In this document: one piece after another, positions 1 through 8,896 of the stretch | Layout: each line of letters starts with the position of its first letter | How positions within the stretch are numbered: the stretch's first letter is position 1 | Source: Rhizobium rosettiformans | Lineage (GTDB): Bacteria; Pseudomonadota; Alphaproteobacteria; Rhizobiales; Rhizobiaceae | Reading direction: 5' to 3' | DNA length: 64,000 nt | Assembly (NCBI RefSeq): GCF_016806065.1 | Contig: NZ_CP032405.1 | Span: 690,001 to 754,000, forward strand | The notes under the pieces: model-generated | The model's database searches: none | What the model was told of the DNA's origin: nothing | Seen by the model: the letters and a program-made list of their open reading frames with translations, nothing else | Translations under genes and position numbers: made by a program

Positions 1-2
1 TC

Positions 3-34
3 GCAGTTTGCCTGTCAGTCACGTCGCAAACTGC
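3..34. repeat. inverted repeat at the window edge
   Basis: Perfect 8-base arms, GCAGTTTG at 3-10 and CAAACTGC at 27-34, flank a 16-base loop. There is no T-run. It could be the terminator hairpin of a gene lying before the window, or part of the leader of the cobalamin riboswitch. A second inverted repeat, ATCACAG at 48-54 with CTGTGAT at 70-76, lies between it and the riboswitch core. Confidence 0.3.
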
Positions 35-73
35 TGGACATCGCTTTATCACAGGACCTAATCTCTCCTCTGT

Positions 74-258
74 GATGGTTCCGCCCCGACAAGACCGGAC
101 GGGCGGACGAAGAGGGAATACGGTGAGGACTACCCATCAGGGGCCGAAACCGTGGCTGCCCCCGCAACTGTGAACGGCGAGCGACGTCCGAAAAGCCATT
201 GGCCTTGAGCTGATAAGGCGGACCGAAGCCCTGACCCGTGAGCCAGGAGACCTGCCAT
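74..258 (+). promoter_or_regulatory. cobalamin (AdoCbl) riboswitch
   Basis: The stretch carries the landmarks of a B12 riboswitch in order: a paired arm CCGCCC (81-86) with GGGCGG (101-106), GGGAATACGGTG near 114-125, the core GCTGCCCCCGCAACTGTGA near 153-171, AAGGCGGACCGAAGCC near 215-230, and the terminal B12 box AGCCAGGAGACCTGCC at 241-256. It sits about 65 bases before the start of a CbiM-like permease. A short hairpin (CCGCGC 291-296 with GCGCGG 302-307) lies directly before the ribosome binding site and may be the expression platform. By family rule, ligand binding should lower expression of the transporter. Confidence 0.93.
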
Positions 259-323
259 CGCTTGGCGCCGTGAACGCGGCATTCACTCTCCCGCGCGGTG
301 GGCGCGGACGAAAGGACATAGTT

Positions 324-1007
324 ATGCATATTGAACCCGGCGTCGTGGACGGCGCCAAACTCGCTTTAAGCTACGCGACAGCAGCACTCTCCTTCGGGCT
401 TGTCGGCAAGATGGTTGTGGACGACCTCAAGGCGAAAGCGACCCCGACCGGTCTTGCGGCCAGGACCTTGATCACGACAGCTCTCGTCTTCTCCTTCTTC
501 GAAGTCCTGCCCCATCATCCGGTCGGCGTCTCCGAAGTGCATCTCATCCTCGGCTCGACACTCTTCCTGATCTTCGGTGCCGGCGCAGCCTCGATCGGCC
601 TGGCTCTTGGCCTCCTGCTCCAGGGGCTATTGTTCGCGCCGTTCGATTTGCCGCAATACGGGATGAACGTCACGACACTGATCGTGCCGCTCTTTGTCAT
701 CAGCCAGCTCGCCGCGCGGCTTATTCCGGAAAAGAAGGCATATGTGGATGTCGGCTATAAGGATGCACTTGCACTATCCACGGCCTATCAGGGCGGGATC
801 GTCGCCTGGGTCGCCTTCTGGGCGCTCTACGGCCACGGCTTCTCGGCTGAGAGCCTCTCAAGCATCGCAACCTTCGGTGCCGCCTATATGATGGTGATCC
901 TGGTCGAGCCGCTCGTCGACCTTGCCGTGCTCGCCGCCGCCAAGTCGCTTCGGCAGGCGACGGACAACGGCCTCTTCAACGGTCGCCTGCATCGCGCAGC
1001 CGTCTGA
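324..1007 (+). CDS. CbiM-like cobalt permease under B12 control
   Basis: A protein of 227 residues with several hydrophobic segments that opens with MHIEPGVVDGAKL. CbiM proteins of energy-coupling-factor cobalt transporters begin with a Met-His pair in which the N-terminus and His2 help bind the metal, and that Met-His is kept here. The start at 324 is preferred over upstream codons because it restores this N-terminus and has AAAGGA at 311-316. The usual partners CbiN, CbiQ and CbiO do not follow: the next gene is purC after a terminator. The protein may work alone, with remote partners, or may have changed role. The riboswitch upstream supports a link to cobalt or cobalamin. The family call is fairly sure; solo function is inference. 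Confidence 0.78.
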   Translation: MHIEPGVVDGAKLALSYATAALSFGLVGKMVVDDLKAKATPTGLAARTLITTALVFSFFEVLPHHPVGVSEVHLILGSTLFLIFGAGAASIGLALGLLLQGLLFAPFDLPQYGMNVTTLIVPLFVISQLAARLIPEKKAYVDVGYKDALALSTAYQGGIVAWVAFWALYGHGFSAESLSSIATFGAAYMMVILVEPLVDLAVLAAAKSLRQATDNGLFNGRLHRAAV

Positions 1008-1022
1008 CCACCTTTGATATAG

Positions 1023-1057
1023 AAAGCGCATGGGCAAGCCTCATGCGCTTTTTCTTT
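1023..1057 (+). terminator. rho-independent terminator after the CbiM-like gene
   Basis: Perfect 10-base arms AAAGCGCATG (1023-1032) and CATGCGCTTT (1042-1051) are followed by TTTCTTT. It starts 15 bases after the stop codon of the permease gene and separates it from purC. Confidence 0.85.
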
Positions 1058-1140
1058 GAAACCGCCGCCTCTTTCGGGTACCGCGGGACAACGGGCACAC
1101 CGTCAAACTTGCCACAGCCGACGAGACATCGAGGACATCC

Positions 1141-2085
1141 ATGCGCATCCTTTCCGAAGCCCATTATCCGGAACTGCCGAACTACTATCGCGGCAAGGTG
1201 CGTGAGAACTACGATCTTCCAGACGGCAGCCGCATCATCATCTCGACGGATCGTCTGAGCGCCTTCGACAGGATCCTCACCTGCATTCCCTATAAGGGTC
1301 AGGTTCTGACCCAGACGGCACGCTACTGGTTCGAAAAAACCAGCGACATCTGCCCGAACCACGTCATCTCCTATCCCGACCCCAACGTGGTGATCGGAAA
1401 GCGTCTGGAGATCCTGCCGGTCGAGATCGTGGTCCGTGGCTACCTCGCCGGCACCACCGGGACATCGATCCTCACGCTCTATAAGAAAGGCGAGCGTGAG
1501 ATGTACGGGATCACCCTGCCAGACGGCATGCGCGACAACGAAAAGCTCCCGACCCCGATCATCACGCCGACGAGCAAGGAATTCGACGGTGGCCACGACG
1601 AACCGCTGACGCCCGCCGAGATCGTCGAGAAGAAGCTTTTGACGGCCGAGCAGTGGGAAACGCTCTCAACCTATGCATTGGCCCTGTTTGCCCGTGGCCA
1701 GAAGCTTGCCGCCGAGCGCGGCCTGATCCTCGTCGACACCAAATATGAATTCGGCACGGACGAAAACGGCACGATCATCCTTGCCGATGAAATCCACACC
1801 CCCGACAGCAGCCGCTACTGGATTGCCGACAGCTACCAGGCGAGCTTTGAAAAGGGAGAGCGCCCGCAGAGTTTCGACAAGGATTTCGTCCGCGCATGGG
1901 TCGCCGAACGTTGCGATCCCTATGTCGATGCCATTCCGGAAATTCCGGCGTCACTGGTCGAGGAGACGTCGAAGGTCTATATTAGAGCGTTCGAAGCGAT
2001 CACGGGGCTGCCGTTCCAGCCTGATGACAGTGGCGAAAGCCCCTTCGCCCGTATCCGCCAAAATCTGGCCTCGTACTTCCCCTGA
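1141..2085 (+). CDS. purC: SAICAR synthase (long form)
   Basis: Phosphoribosylaminoimidazole-succinocarboxamide synthase joins CAIR and aspartate using ATP in purine synthesis. The 314 residues show the family's N-terminal glycine-rich segment ([12 protein letters not shown]), [20 protein letters not shown] near residue 98 and the [14 protein letters not shown] signature near residue 218. At 314 residues it is longer than the roughly 240-residue bacterial enzyme and resembles the fungal and animal type. Rhizobia often also carry a short purC next to purS/purQ, which is not in this window. The tetR gene begins 13 bases after the stop, so both may share a transcript. Confidence 0.93.
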   Translation: MRILSEAHYPELPNYYRGKVRENYDLPDGSRIIISTDRLSAFDRILTCIPYKGQVLTQTARYWFEKTSDICPNHVISYPDPNVVIGKRLEILPVEIVVRGYLAGTTGTSILTLYKKGEREMYGITLPDGMRDNEKLPTPIITPTSKEFDGGHDEPLTPAEIVEKKLLTAEQWETLSTYALALFARGQKLAAERGLILVDTKYEFGTDENGTIILADEIHTPDSSRYWIADSYQASFEKGERPQSFDKDFVRAWVAERCDPYVDAIPEIPASLVEETSKVYIRAFEAITGLPFQPDDSGESPFARIRQNLASYFP

Positions 2086-2098
2086 GAAAGGTGGCCCC

Positions 2099-2764
2099 AT
2101 GGATCAGGACCCTCGCGCACGATCTGGCGCATGCTGCCCCAACACGGGTGCCGGCGCTCCCGTGCGTCGTCCGCGCCGGCCCGCTGAGGAGACGCGCGAA
2201 GAGATCCTGAATACCGCCGAGAAGCTTTTCCGGACCCATGGCTATGCCAGCGTCACGATCGCGGACATTGCAGCCGAACTGTCGATGTCGCCGGCCAATG
2301 TCTTCAAGCATTTTCGCACCAAGACGAGCCTTGTCGACGCGATCGCCACCCGCGCGATCGAACAGACGCTGCATGCGTTGAAGGCGCTTGCGAGCGACAA
2401 GCCCGCATCAGAACGGCTTGCCGCCCTCGCCCATCATTTGATGCAGGAGCATCTCGCCGAGCAAAAGGATGCACCCTTCGTTTTCGAGATGATCCTGGTA
2501 ACGATCAACGAGGAACTCGATTGTGGCGATCGGTTCCGCGAAATCGTCGTCGGCATGATCGCGGAAATCATCCATGCCGGCATTCGCGAAGGCGTCTACC
2601 ATGCAGACGACGTGCCGCGATTGGCAAACGCATCCTTTGATGCACTCGCCTGTGTCATCCACCCTGTCATGACGGGGATGGAGAAGGCTGGCATAATGGC
2701 AACACGTTGTCGGGAAGTCGTTGGCCTGATCGATGCTGCACTGCGGTCGCCACTTGCAAAGTGA
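2099..2764 (+). CDS. TetR-family regulator of the RND efflux operon
   Basis: A 221-residue DNA-binding repressor candidate. After a Pro/Arg-rich lead (RRPRRPAEETREEIL) the helix-turn-helix spans about residues 32-75, with FRTHGYASVTIADIAAELS and FKHFRTKTSLVDAIATRA. The C-terminal part is the variable ligand domain. The start at 2099 gives the full N-terminal helix and follows GAAAGG. It lies 13 bases after purC and ahead of adaptor, pump and outer membrane genes in the same direction, the arrangement seen for regulators of AmeABC/BepDE-type pumps in this order. A perfect inverted repeat overlaps its stop codon and may be its operator. The family is sure; the target is inferred from position. 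Confidence 0.88.
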   Translation: MDQDPRARSGACCPNTGAGAPVRRPRRPAEETREEILNTAEKLFRTHGYASVTIADIAAELSMSPANVFKHFRTKTSLVDAIATRAIEQTLHALKALASDKPASERLAALAHHLMQEHLAEQKDAPFVFEMILVTINEELDCGDRFREIVVGMIAEIIHAGIREGVYHADDVPRLANASFDALACVIHPVMTGMEKAGIMATRCREVVGLIDAALRSPLAK

Positions 2765-2786
2765 CGATTGTTTATTTACGTCACTT
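2759..2786 (+). promoter_or_regulatory. candidate TetR operator
   Basis: Arms AAGTGACG (2759-2766) and CGTCACTT (2779-2786) are perfect 8-base inverted repeats around a 12-base AT-rich spacer. The 28-base site covers the last codons and stop of tetR and lies 121 bases before the adaptor gene. It lacks a T-run, so an operator is more likely than a terminator. TetR-family repressors commonly bind imperfect or perfect palindromes of about this size. Confidence 0.5.
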
Positions 2787-2907
2787 CGACTGATGAGAAC
2801 CGTGTCCCTCGGATGCGCCCCCTCTCGCCGGCTTGCCAGCCCCTGAATCCAGTGGCGCTGGTCCCTGACTCGTAATGTTCTGTGACCTTTCTCAGTGGGA
2901 TCCCTTG

Positions 2908-4116
2908 ATGCGCCCAAGCTTCAGACTTGCCTCCGCCATTCTCGTTTGCACCGCGGCCCTGGCGGGTTGCTCCGATCAGGGAACGGCTGACGGCGGCGCC
3001 GCGGCGTCTGGCGGCGAACGCCCGCCTGCAGCGGTGAGCGTTCTGGTGATGAAGAAGGCGCCGCAGCCGTTGACCAGCACGCTGCCTGGACGCGCAACCG
3101 CCTTCCAGACCGCAGAAATTCGCCCCCGCGTCAGCGGCGTTATCAAGGAGATTGCCTTCAAGGAAGGCAATGAGGTTCAGGCGGGCGATCTGCTCTACAA
3201 GATCGAAGACGACACGTACCGCGCCGCCCAGGCCCAGGCTCAGGCAAGCCTGCAAAAGGCTGAGGCCGGCGTCCCCACCGCCCAATCCAATCTTGCCCGC
3301 CAGGAACGGCTCGTCGGCAGCGGCGCCACCCAGGTGGAACTCGAGAATGCCCGCGTGACGCTTCTGCAGGCAGAGGCCGATGTCGCCCAGGCAAAGGCTG
3401 CGCTGCGCTCTGCAGAGATCGAGCTTGCCCTCACGGAAATTCGCGCCCCCTTCGAAGGCGTGACCACCGCATCGCGCTACTCGGTGGGTAACGTCGTCAC
3501 GGCGAACCAGACCGACAGCCTTATGACCTTGCGCCGTCTCGATCCGATCTACATCGACCTGACGGAATCGAGCGTCAATCTTCTTCGTCTGCGTGAGGCC
3601 ATCAACTCTGGCCGCATCAACCGCAACGAAAACGGCGCGGCCGATATCCGGCTGACGCTTGAAGACGGCCACGAATACCCTGTTGTCGGCAAGCTCGACA
3701 TGTCGGAAATGGCGGTCAGCCTGACGACCGGCACCTATTCGATCCGTGCCGTGTTCGACAATCCCGATGGCCTTGTCCTGCCGGGCATGTATGTCCGCGC
3801 CACCGTGACCGTCGGCACGGAAGACGGCTTCCTGATCCCGCAGCGGGCTGCCACGCGCAGCGCCAATGGCGAGCTTTCGGCAAAGTTCGTCACAGCAGAA
3901 AACACGGTCGAGACCCGGATCTTCGACGAAGCACAGGTTTCCGGCAACAACTGGCTCGTGGCCAGCGGCATCAATGATGGCGACAAGCTCATCGTCGACG
4001 GCTTCCAGTGGATTGGTGACGGCGCCCCCGTCCAGCCGGTAGAGGCACAGATCGACGAGAACGGGATCGTCCAGGAAACTGCGGCGCCGGCTGCCGCCCC
4101 TGCTGCACAACCCTGA
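2908..4116 (+). CDS. RND efflux periplasmic adaptor lipoprotein
   Basis: Membrane fusion protein linking an inner membrane RND pump to an outer membrane channel. The 402 residues begin with a lipoprotein signal ending in ALAGC, so the mature protein is probably acylated on that Cys and anchored in the inner membrane facing the periplasm. ISGVIKEIAFKEGNEVQAGDLLYKI-type barrel-sandwich (lipoyl-like) segments flank an Ala/Gln-rich alpha-hairpin at about residues 95-165. The start at 2908, not the GTG/ATG codons further up, is chosen because it gives the signal peptide directly and has GTGGGA at 2895-2900. It is followed after 41 bases by the pump gene. Confidence 0.92.
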   Translation: MRPSFRLASAILVCTAALAGCSDQGTADGGAAASGGERPPAAVSVLVMKKAPQPLTSTLPGRATAFQTAEIRPRVSGVIKEIAFKEGNEVQAGDLLYKIEDDTYRAAQAQAQASLQKAEAGVPTAQSNLARQERLVGSGATQVELENARVTLLQAEADVAQAKAALRSAEIELALTEIRAPFEGVTTASRYSVGNVVTANQTDSLMTLRRLDPIYIDLTESSVNLLRLREAINSGRINRNENGAADIRLTLEDGHEYPVVGKLDMSEMAVSLTTGTYSIRAVFDNPDGLVLPGMYVRATVTVGTEDGFLIPQRAATRSANGELSAKFVTAENTVETRIFDEAQVSGNNWLVASGINDGDKLIVDGFQWIGDGAPVQPVEAQIDENGIVQETAAPAAAPAAQP

Positions 4117-4157
4117 TTGTGCGACAGACCAGGCAACCGAGGCGTAGAGGATAACCC

Positions 4158-7100
4158 ATGGCCCAGTATTTCATTCGACGCCCGATCTTTGCATGGGTGA
4201 TCGCGATCATCATCATGCTCGGCGGCGTGCTCGCAATCTCGACACTGTCGATTTCGCAGTACCCGGAAATCGCACCGACAACCGTACAGATCTCCGCAAG
4301 CTACAACGGCGCAAGCGCAGAGACGGTTGAGAAATCCGTCACATCGATCATCGAAGACGGCATGACCGGCCTCGATGACCTGACATATATGACGTCATCG
4401 TCGAGCACCGGCTCCGCCTCCGTTTCGCTGACCTTCGGCAACTCGATCGATCCGGAAATCGCCCAGGTCCAGGTGCAAAACAAGTTGCAACTCGTCCAGT
4501 CGCAGCTGCCGGATATCGTCCAGTCGGCCGGCATCTCGGTCACGCGCTCGACCTCGAGCATCCTGCTCGTCGGCGCACTGGTCTCGACCGACGGTGCACG
4601 CAGCAACGTCGAACTTGGCGATATCTTCTCCTCTCAGATCGAGGATCAGATCAAGCGTCTGGAAGGCGTGGGCAGCCTGGAAGTATTCGGCACCGGCTAC
4701 GCCATGCGCGTCTGGCTCGACCCGTTCAAACTCAACAAGTTCCAGCTGACACCAACGGACGTGACCTCCGCCATCCAGGCGCAGAACACCCAGGTCTCCG
4801 TTGGCGCCCTTGGCAGCCAGCCGGCACCGGCGGGTCAGCAGCTGACGGTTACCGTCACCGCACAAAGCCAGCTGCAGTCCGTATCCGACTTCGAATCCAT
4901 CATCCTGAAGACCGAGACAGACGGCGCCACCGTGCGACTGAGCGATGTTGCACGCATCGAGATCGGCCAGGAAAGCTACGCCACCAAGACCCGCTCCAAC
5001 CGCAATCCGGCCACCGGTTTCGCTGTCAACCTGGCAACCGGTGCCAATGCCTTGGACACGGCAGAGCGCGTGAAGTCGCAGCTTGCGACGATTGCCCCTT
5101 CGCTGCCGGAAAACGTGGTCATCACCTATCCCTACGACACCACGCCCTTCGTGCAGCTGTCGATCGAAAAGGTCGTTCACACCCTGCTTGAAGCCATCGT
5201 GCTGGTCTTCGTGGTCCTGCTCGTTTTCCTGCAGAACCTGCGTGCCACCATCATTCCGATGATTGCGGTGCCCGTCGTTCTACTCGGCACCTTCGGCATT
5301 CTGGCGCTGACAGGCTACTCGATCAACACGCTCACCATGTTCGCCATGGTTTTGGCAATCGGCCTGCTCGTCGACGATGCGATCGTCGTCGTCGAAAACG
5401 TCGAACGCATCATGTCCGAGGAAGGACTGTCGCCGCTTGAAGCCACCCAGAAGTCTATGGGCGAGATCACCGGCGCCATCGTCGGCATCGCGCTTGTCCT
5501 GACGGCCGTCTTCATTCCGATGGCCTTCTTCGGCGGCTCCACCGGTATCATCTACCGCCAGTTCTCGGTGACCATTGTCTCGGCGATGCTGCTTTCGGCT
5601 GTCGTCGCCCTCGTTCTGACGCCGGCCCTTTGCGCAACGATGTTGAAGCCGGTCGACCACCACAAGCCCAAGGGCGGCCTCGGTGGCTGGTTCAACCGCA
5701 ATTTCGATCGTGCGACCGGCGGTTATGTCTCGTCGATCGGCTATCTTCTCAACCGCCCTCTTCGGGTCATGCTGATGTTTGCAATTGTGATCGCTGGCAT
5801 GAGCTGGTTCTTCATGCGCCTGCCCTCTTCCTTCCTTCCGGAAGAGGACCAGGGCGTGCTGATGACCATCGTCCAGCTGCCGAACGGCGCCACGGTCACG
5901 CGTACCGAAGAGATCATCAAGAAGATCGAGGACTACTATCTCGATCAGGAAAAGGACGCGATCCAGGACGTCTTCTCCGTCTCCGGCTTCTCGTTTGTCG
6001 GCGCTGGCCAGAACTACGCGCTGGTTTTCGCTAAACTGAAGGACTTCGAACTGCGCACAGACGCTCAGCTCGCAGCGCCTGCCGTCGTCCAGCGCGCCAT
6101 GGGCTATTTCTTCACGCTTCGTGATGCGATGGTCTTCCCCCTGGCGCCGCCTGCGATCCCGGGTCTCGGCACCTCGAGCGGCTTCTCCATGTATCTGGTC
6201 GACAGCGGCAAGAGAGGCAACGAGGCGCTAACGGCCGCATCGCAGCAACTGATGCAAGCGGGCAGCGCCAATGCGAACGTAAGCTCGCTGCGCTCGAACA
6301 ACCCGCCGGCGGAAACCCAGCTGAAGCTTCTGCTCGATCAGGAAAAGATGGGCGCCATGGGTCTCGACATTGCGACCGTCAACAGCATGCTGTCGACCAT
6401 CTTTGCGGGTCGTGACGTCAACGATTTCACCCTCAACGGCGAGCTGAAACCCGTCTACGTCCAAGGCGACGCGCCTTACCGCATGCAGGAAACCGCGATC
6501 AACGACTGGCATGCCCGCAATGCCAACGGCGAGATGGTTCCCTTCTCATCCTTCATCGAGACGCAGTGGATCAGCGGCGCACCGACGCTGAGCAGGTTCA
6601 ATGGAGTCGGTGCGATCTCGATGGAAGGTGCCGCCGGCGCCGGAGTGAGCTCGGGTGCAGCCATGGATACGATGGAGCAGCTGACGGCCGATCTGGGTGG
6701 TGGCTATACCGTCGCGTGGCAGGGCATCTCCTATCAGGAGCGCCTATCCGGTTCGCAGGCCCCCATGCTCTACGCGCTCTCGGTTCTGATCGTCTTCCTC
6801 TGCCTTGCGGCGCTCTATGAAAGCTGGTCGATCCCGTTCTCGGTCATTATGGCGGTGCCGGTCGGTGTTCTGGGGGCGGTGGCTGCGGCCTATGTCTTCG
6901 GCCAATCGAACGACGTCTATTTCAAGGTCGGTTTGCTCACGACGATTGGTCTCGCGGCAAAGAATGCGATTCTCATCGTGGAGTTCGCGAGAGATCGCCA
7001 AGGCCCCGGAATTAGTGTCATTGATGCAACACTCGAAGCTGCAAAGCTCCGTTTGCGTCCGATCATCATGACCTCGCTCGCCTTTGGTCTCGGCGTGGTG

Positions 7101-7274
7101 CCGCTGGCAATTGCCAAGGGTGCGGGCTCGGCAGCGCAGAACTCGATCGGTATAGGCGTGCTGGGCGGTGTCTTTACGGCAACAGCGCTCGGGATTTTCT
7201 TCGTACCGTCATTCTTCGTGATTATTCGCAAGATTTTCGGTGGTGCAAAACCGAAGGAAGTGCTGTCGTCGTGA
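4158..7274 (+). CDS. RND multidrug efflux permease (HAE1 / AcrB family)
   Basis: Proton-driven drug exporter of 1038 residues, the usual AcrB length. It starts with the typical MAQYFIRRPIFAWVIAI first membrane helix and contains the paired aspartates of the proton relay in GLLVDDAIVVVEN (Asp406 and Asp407), plus the second set of helices near residues 870-1020. Large periplasmic loops lie at about residues 40-330 and 560-860. It would form a trimer and work with the adaptor before it and the NodT-type channel after it. The closest named systems in related bacteria are AmeABC and BepDE, but I do not assign a symbol because substrates cannot be read from the sequence. Confidence 0.95.
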   Translation: MAQYFIRRPIFAWVIAIIIMLGGVLAISTLSISQYPEIAPTTVQISASYNGASAETVEKSVTSIIEDGMTGLDDLTYMTSSSSTGSASVSLTFGNSIDPEIAQVQVQNKLQLVQSQLPDIVQSAGISVTRSTSSILLVGALVSTDGARSNVELGDIFSSQIEDQIKRLEGVGSLEVFGTGYAMRVWLDPFKLNKFQLTPTDVTSAIQAQNTQVSVGALGSQPAPAGQQLTVTVTAQSQLQSVSDFESIILKTETDGATVRLSDVARIEIGQESYATKTRSNRNPATGFAVNLATGANALDTAERVKSQLATIAPSLPENVVITYPYDTTPFVQLSIEKVVHTLLEAIVLVFVVLLVFLQNLRATIIPMIAVPVVLLGTFGILALTGYSINTLTMFAMVLAIGLLVDDAIVVVENVERIMSEEGLSPLEATQKSMGEITGAIVGIALVLTAVFIPMAFFGGSTGIIYRQFSVTIVSAMLLSAVVALVLTPALCATMLKPVDHHKPKGGLGGWFNRNFDRATGGYVSSIGYLLNRPLRVMLMFAIVIAGMSWFFMRLPSSFLPEEDQGVLMTIVQLPNGATVTRTEEIIKKIEDYYLDQEKDAIQDVFSVSGFSFVGAGQNYALVFAKLKDFELRTDAQLAAPAVVQRAMGYFFTLRDAMVFPLAPPAIPGLGTSSGFSMYLVDSGKRGNEALTAASQQLMQAGSANANVSSLRSNNPPAETQLKLLLDQEKMGAMGLDIATVNSMLSTIFAGRDVNDFTLNGELKPVYVQGDAPYRMQETAINDWHARNANGEMVPFSSFIETQWISGAPTLSRFNGVGAISMEGAAGAGVSSGAAMDTMEQLTADLGGGYTVAWQGISYQERLSGSQAPMLYALSVLIVFLCLAALYESWSIPFSVIMAVPVGVLGAVAAAYVFGQSNDVYFKVGLLTTIGLAAKNAILIVEFARDRQGPGISVIDATLEAAKLRLRPIIMTSLAFGLGVVPLAIAKGAGSAAQNSIGIGVLGGVFTATALGIFFVPSFFVIIRKIFGGAKPKEVLSS

Positions 7275-7304
7275 AGATTGACAAACTATGTTAACCAACT
7301 AATG

Positions 7305-7328
7305 CGTAGGCTGCTGCGGTAGCCTACG
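7305..7328 (+). repeat. hairpin between pump and channel genes
   Basis: CGTAGGCT (7305-7312) and AGCCTACG (7321-7328) form a perfect 8-base stem with an 8-base loop in the 132-base gap between the RND gene and the outer membrane gene. No T-run follows. It could protect the upstream message from 3' decay or weaken read-through so that the channel is made at a different level from the pump. Confidence 0.4.
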
Positions 7329-7406
7329 TGTGTAAGTCGGTCGTTGGCTCGGGGTTAGAAAAAACCTCGTCGTGGCAAGACCGGGGGACTTTTACAGGAA
7401 CACGTG

Positions 7407-8831
7407 ATGCTCAAGATTCGTGCCGCCGCACCACTCGCAATGCTCCTCCTTTCCGGCTGTGTCGTCGGCCCGAATCATGAGGCGCCGCAGACGGCTCTCC
7501 CCGTCAAGTTTTCCGAAGGCAGCGCACGCGCGTCGGCCGACGTGACATTGGCTCCGTGGTGGACCGCCTTCAACGATCGCCGTCTGAACGGTCTGGTCGA
7601 AACAGGCCTCGGCCAGAACCTCGATGTGCTGCAAGCGATTGAGCGCATCACCTCTGCGGAAGCCAATTTTGAAGCCGCCGACTCTGCTGCGTTTCCGCAG
7701 CTGAACGTCTCGGCCGACCATCAGGTCTCGAGGACCAATGGCACTGGCGCGCTGGTTAGCCGTGACAGCGACACCACCAACACGACGAGCGGCACGCTCG
7801 GCGTGTCCTGGCTGATCGATCTCTTCGGCCAGTATCGCCGCTCCAAGGAAAGCGCGAAAGCGACGCTCGATGCAGCCTATGCAGGCGCCGATGTGGCGCG
7901 TCTGACGTTCCTCTCCAGCGTCGTGACGGCCTATGTCGATGCACGTTATTACCAGGAACGCATCGCGATCGCCCGCAAGAACCTGTCCTCGCGTAGGGAA
8001 ACTCTGGAACTGACCCGCCTGCAGCTGGAGGCCGGCGCAGCTTCGCGTCTCGACGTTGTCCAGTCCGAAGGTCTGGTGAATTCGACCCTTGCTGAAATTC
8101 CGGCGCTTGAGATCTCCTTCCGCCAGTCGGTGCATCGCATCTCGCTGCTGCTCGGCCTGCCGGCAACCAGCCTGCTTGCCGACCTTCAGAAGGGTGCATC
8201 CCAGCCTTACGCCCGTCGCGGCGTGAATGCCGGCGTTCCGGCCGATCTGATCCGCAACCGCCCGGACATTCGCGCAGCCGAGCGCAATCTCGCTGCGGCC
8301 ACCGCGGAAATCGGCGTTGCGGAAGCAGCACTTTATCCGTCGATCACCCTCAGCGGCTCGATTTCGCCGACTCTGGTCGCCACATCTGCGGCGAGCGGTA
8401 GCGCAACATCATGGGGTTTCGGTCCGAGCCTCAACCTGCCGATCTTTGATGCCGGCGCACGCCGAGCCAATATCAAGGCACGTGAAGCGGCGGCCCGCGA
8501 AGCCTATCTCGCCTGGAAGCAGACGGTCTTGAGCGCCGTTTCCGAAGTCGAGAACGCACTGGTCGCAGTCAGCCGCACCCGCCAGACGGTCTCGGCCCTG
8601 ACATCTACCGTTCGCTCCTACGAGGAAGCACTCTCGCTCGCCACAGCGAGCTACCGTGACGGCGCCTCCTCGCTGCTCGACGTCCTCGATGCCCAGCGCA
8701 ACGTTGCCAGCGCCCAGGCCAATCTGGCCCAGGCAGTTCAGCAGTTGGCAAATGGCTATGTCGCCCTCAATGTGGCGATCGGCGGCGGCTATGCATGGGA
8801 CGGATCAAAGGCGGTCGTCGCCAGCAGGTAA
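7407..8831 (+). CDS. NodT/OprM-type outer membrane efflux lipoprotein
   Basis: Outer membrane factor of 474 residues that completes the tripartite pump. The signal peptide ends with LLLSGC, a lipobox, followed by VVGPNHEAP as in OprM-like proteins. Two repeats of the OEP domain are visible, one at about residues 55-250 and one at about 270-465, each with the long helical pattern that builds the periplasmic tunnel (for example SYRDGASSLLDVLDAQR near the end). The ATG at 7407 is preferred over the GTG just before it because of AGGAA at 7396-7400. A clear terminator follows at 8852-8887. Confidence 0.92.
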   Translation: MLKIRAAAPLAMLLLSGCVVGPNHEAPQTALPVKFSEGSARASADVTLAPWWTAFNDRRLNGLVETGLGQNLDVLQAIERITSAEANFEAADSAAFPQLNVSADHQVSRTNGTGALVSRDSDTTNTTSGTLGVSWLIDLFGQYRRSKESAKATLDAAYAGADVARLTFLSSVVTAYVDARYYQERIAIARKNLSSRRETLELTRLQLEAGAASRLDVVQSEGLVNSTLAEIPALEISFRQSVHRISLLLGLPATSLLADLQKGASQPYARRGVNAGVPADLIRNRPDIRAAERNLAAATAEIGVAEAALYPSITLSGSISPTLVATSAASGSATSWGFGPSLNLPIFDAGARRANIKAREAAAREAYLAWKQTVLSAVSEVENALVAVSRTRQTVSALTSTVRSYEEALSLATASYRDGASSLLDVLDAQRNVASAQANLAQAVQQLANGYVALNVAIGGGYAWDGSKAVVASR

Positions 8832-8851
8832 GAGCCTCCGGCAAATACACG

Positions 8852-8887
8852 AAGCCCGGCACCAGAAACGGTCGCCGGGTTTTTCTT
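8852..8887 (+). terminator. terminator of the efflux operon
   Basis: CCCGGC (8855-8860) pairs with GCCGGG (8874-8879), extended by AAG with TTT, and is followed by a T-rich run to 8887. It lies 20 bases after the channel gene and just before the 3' end of the convergent regulator gene. Confidence 0.8.
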
Positions 8888-8896
8888 TGCCCGGCC

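Noticed and set aside
2776..4110. Minus-strand open frame of 444 codons opposite the adaptor gene
   Set aside because: Antisense shadow; the plus strand codes a clear lipoprotein adaptor with ribosome binding site.
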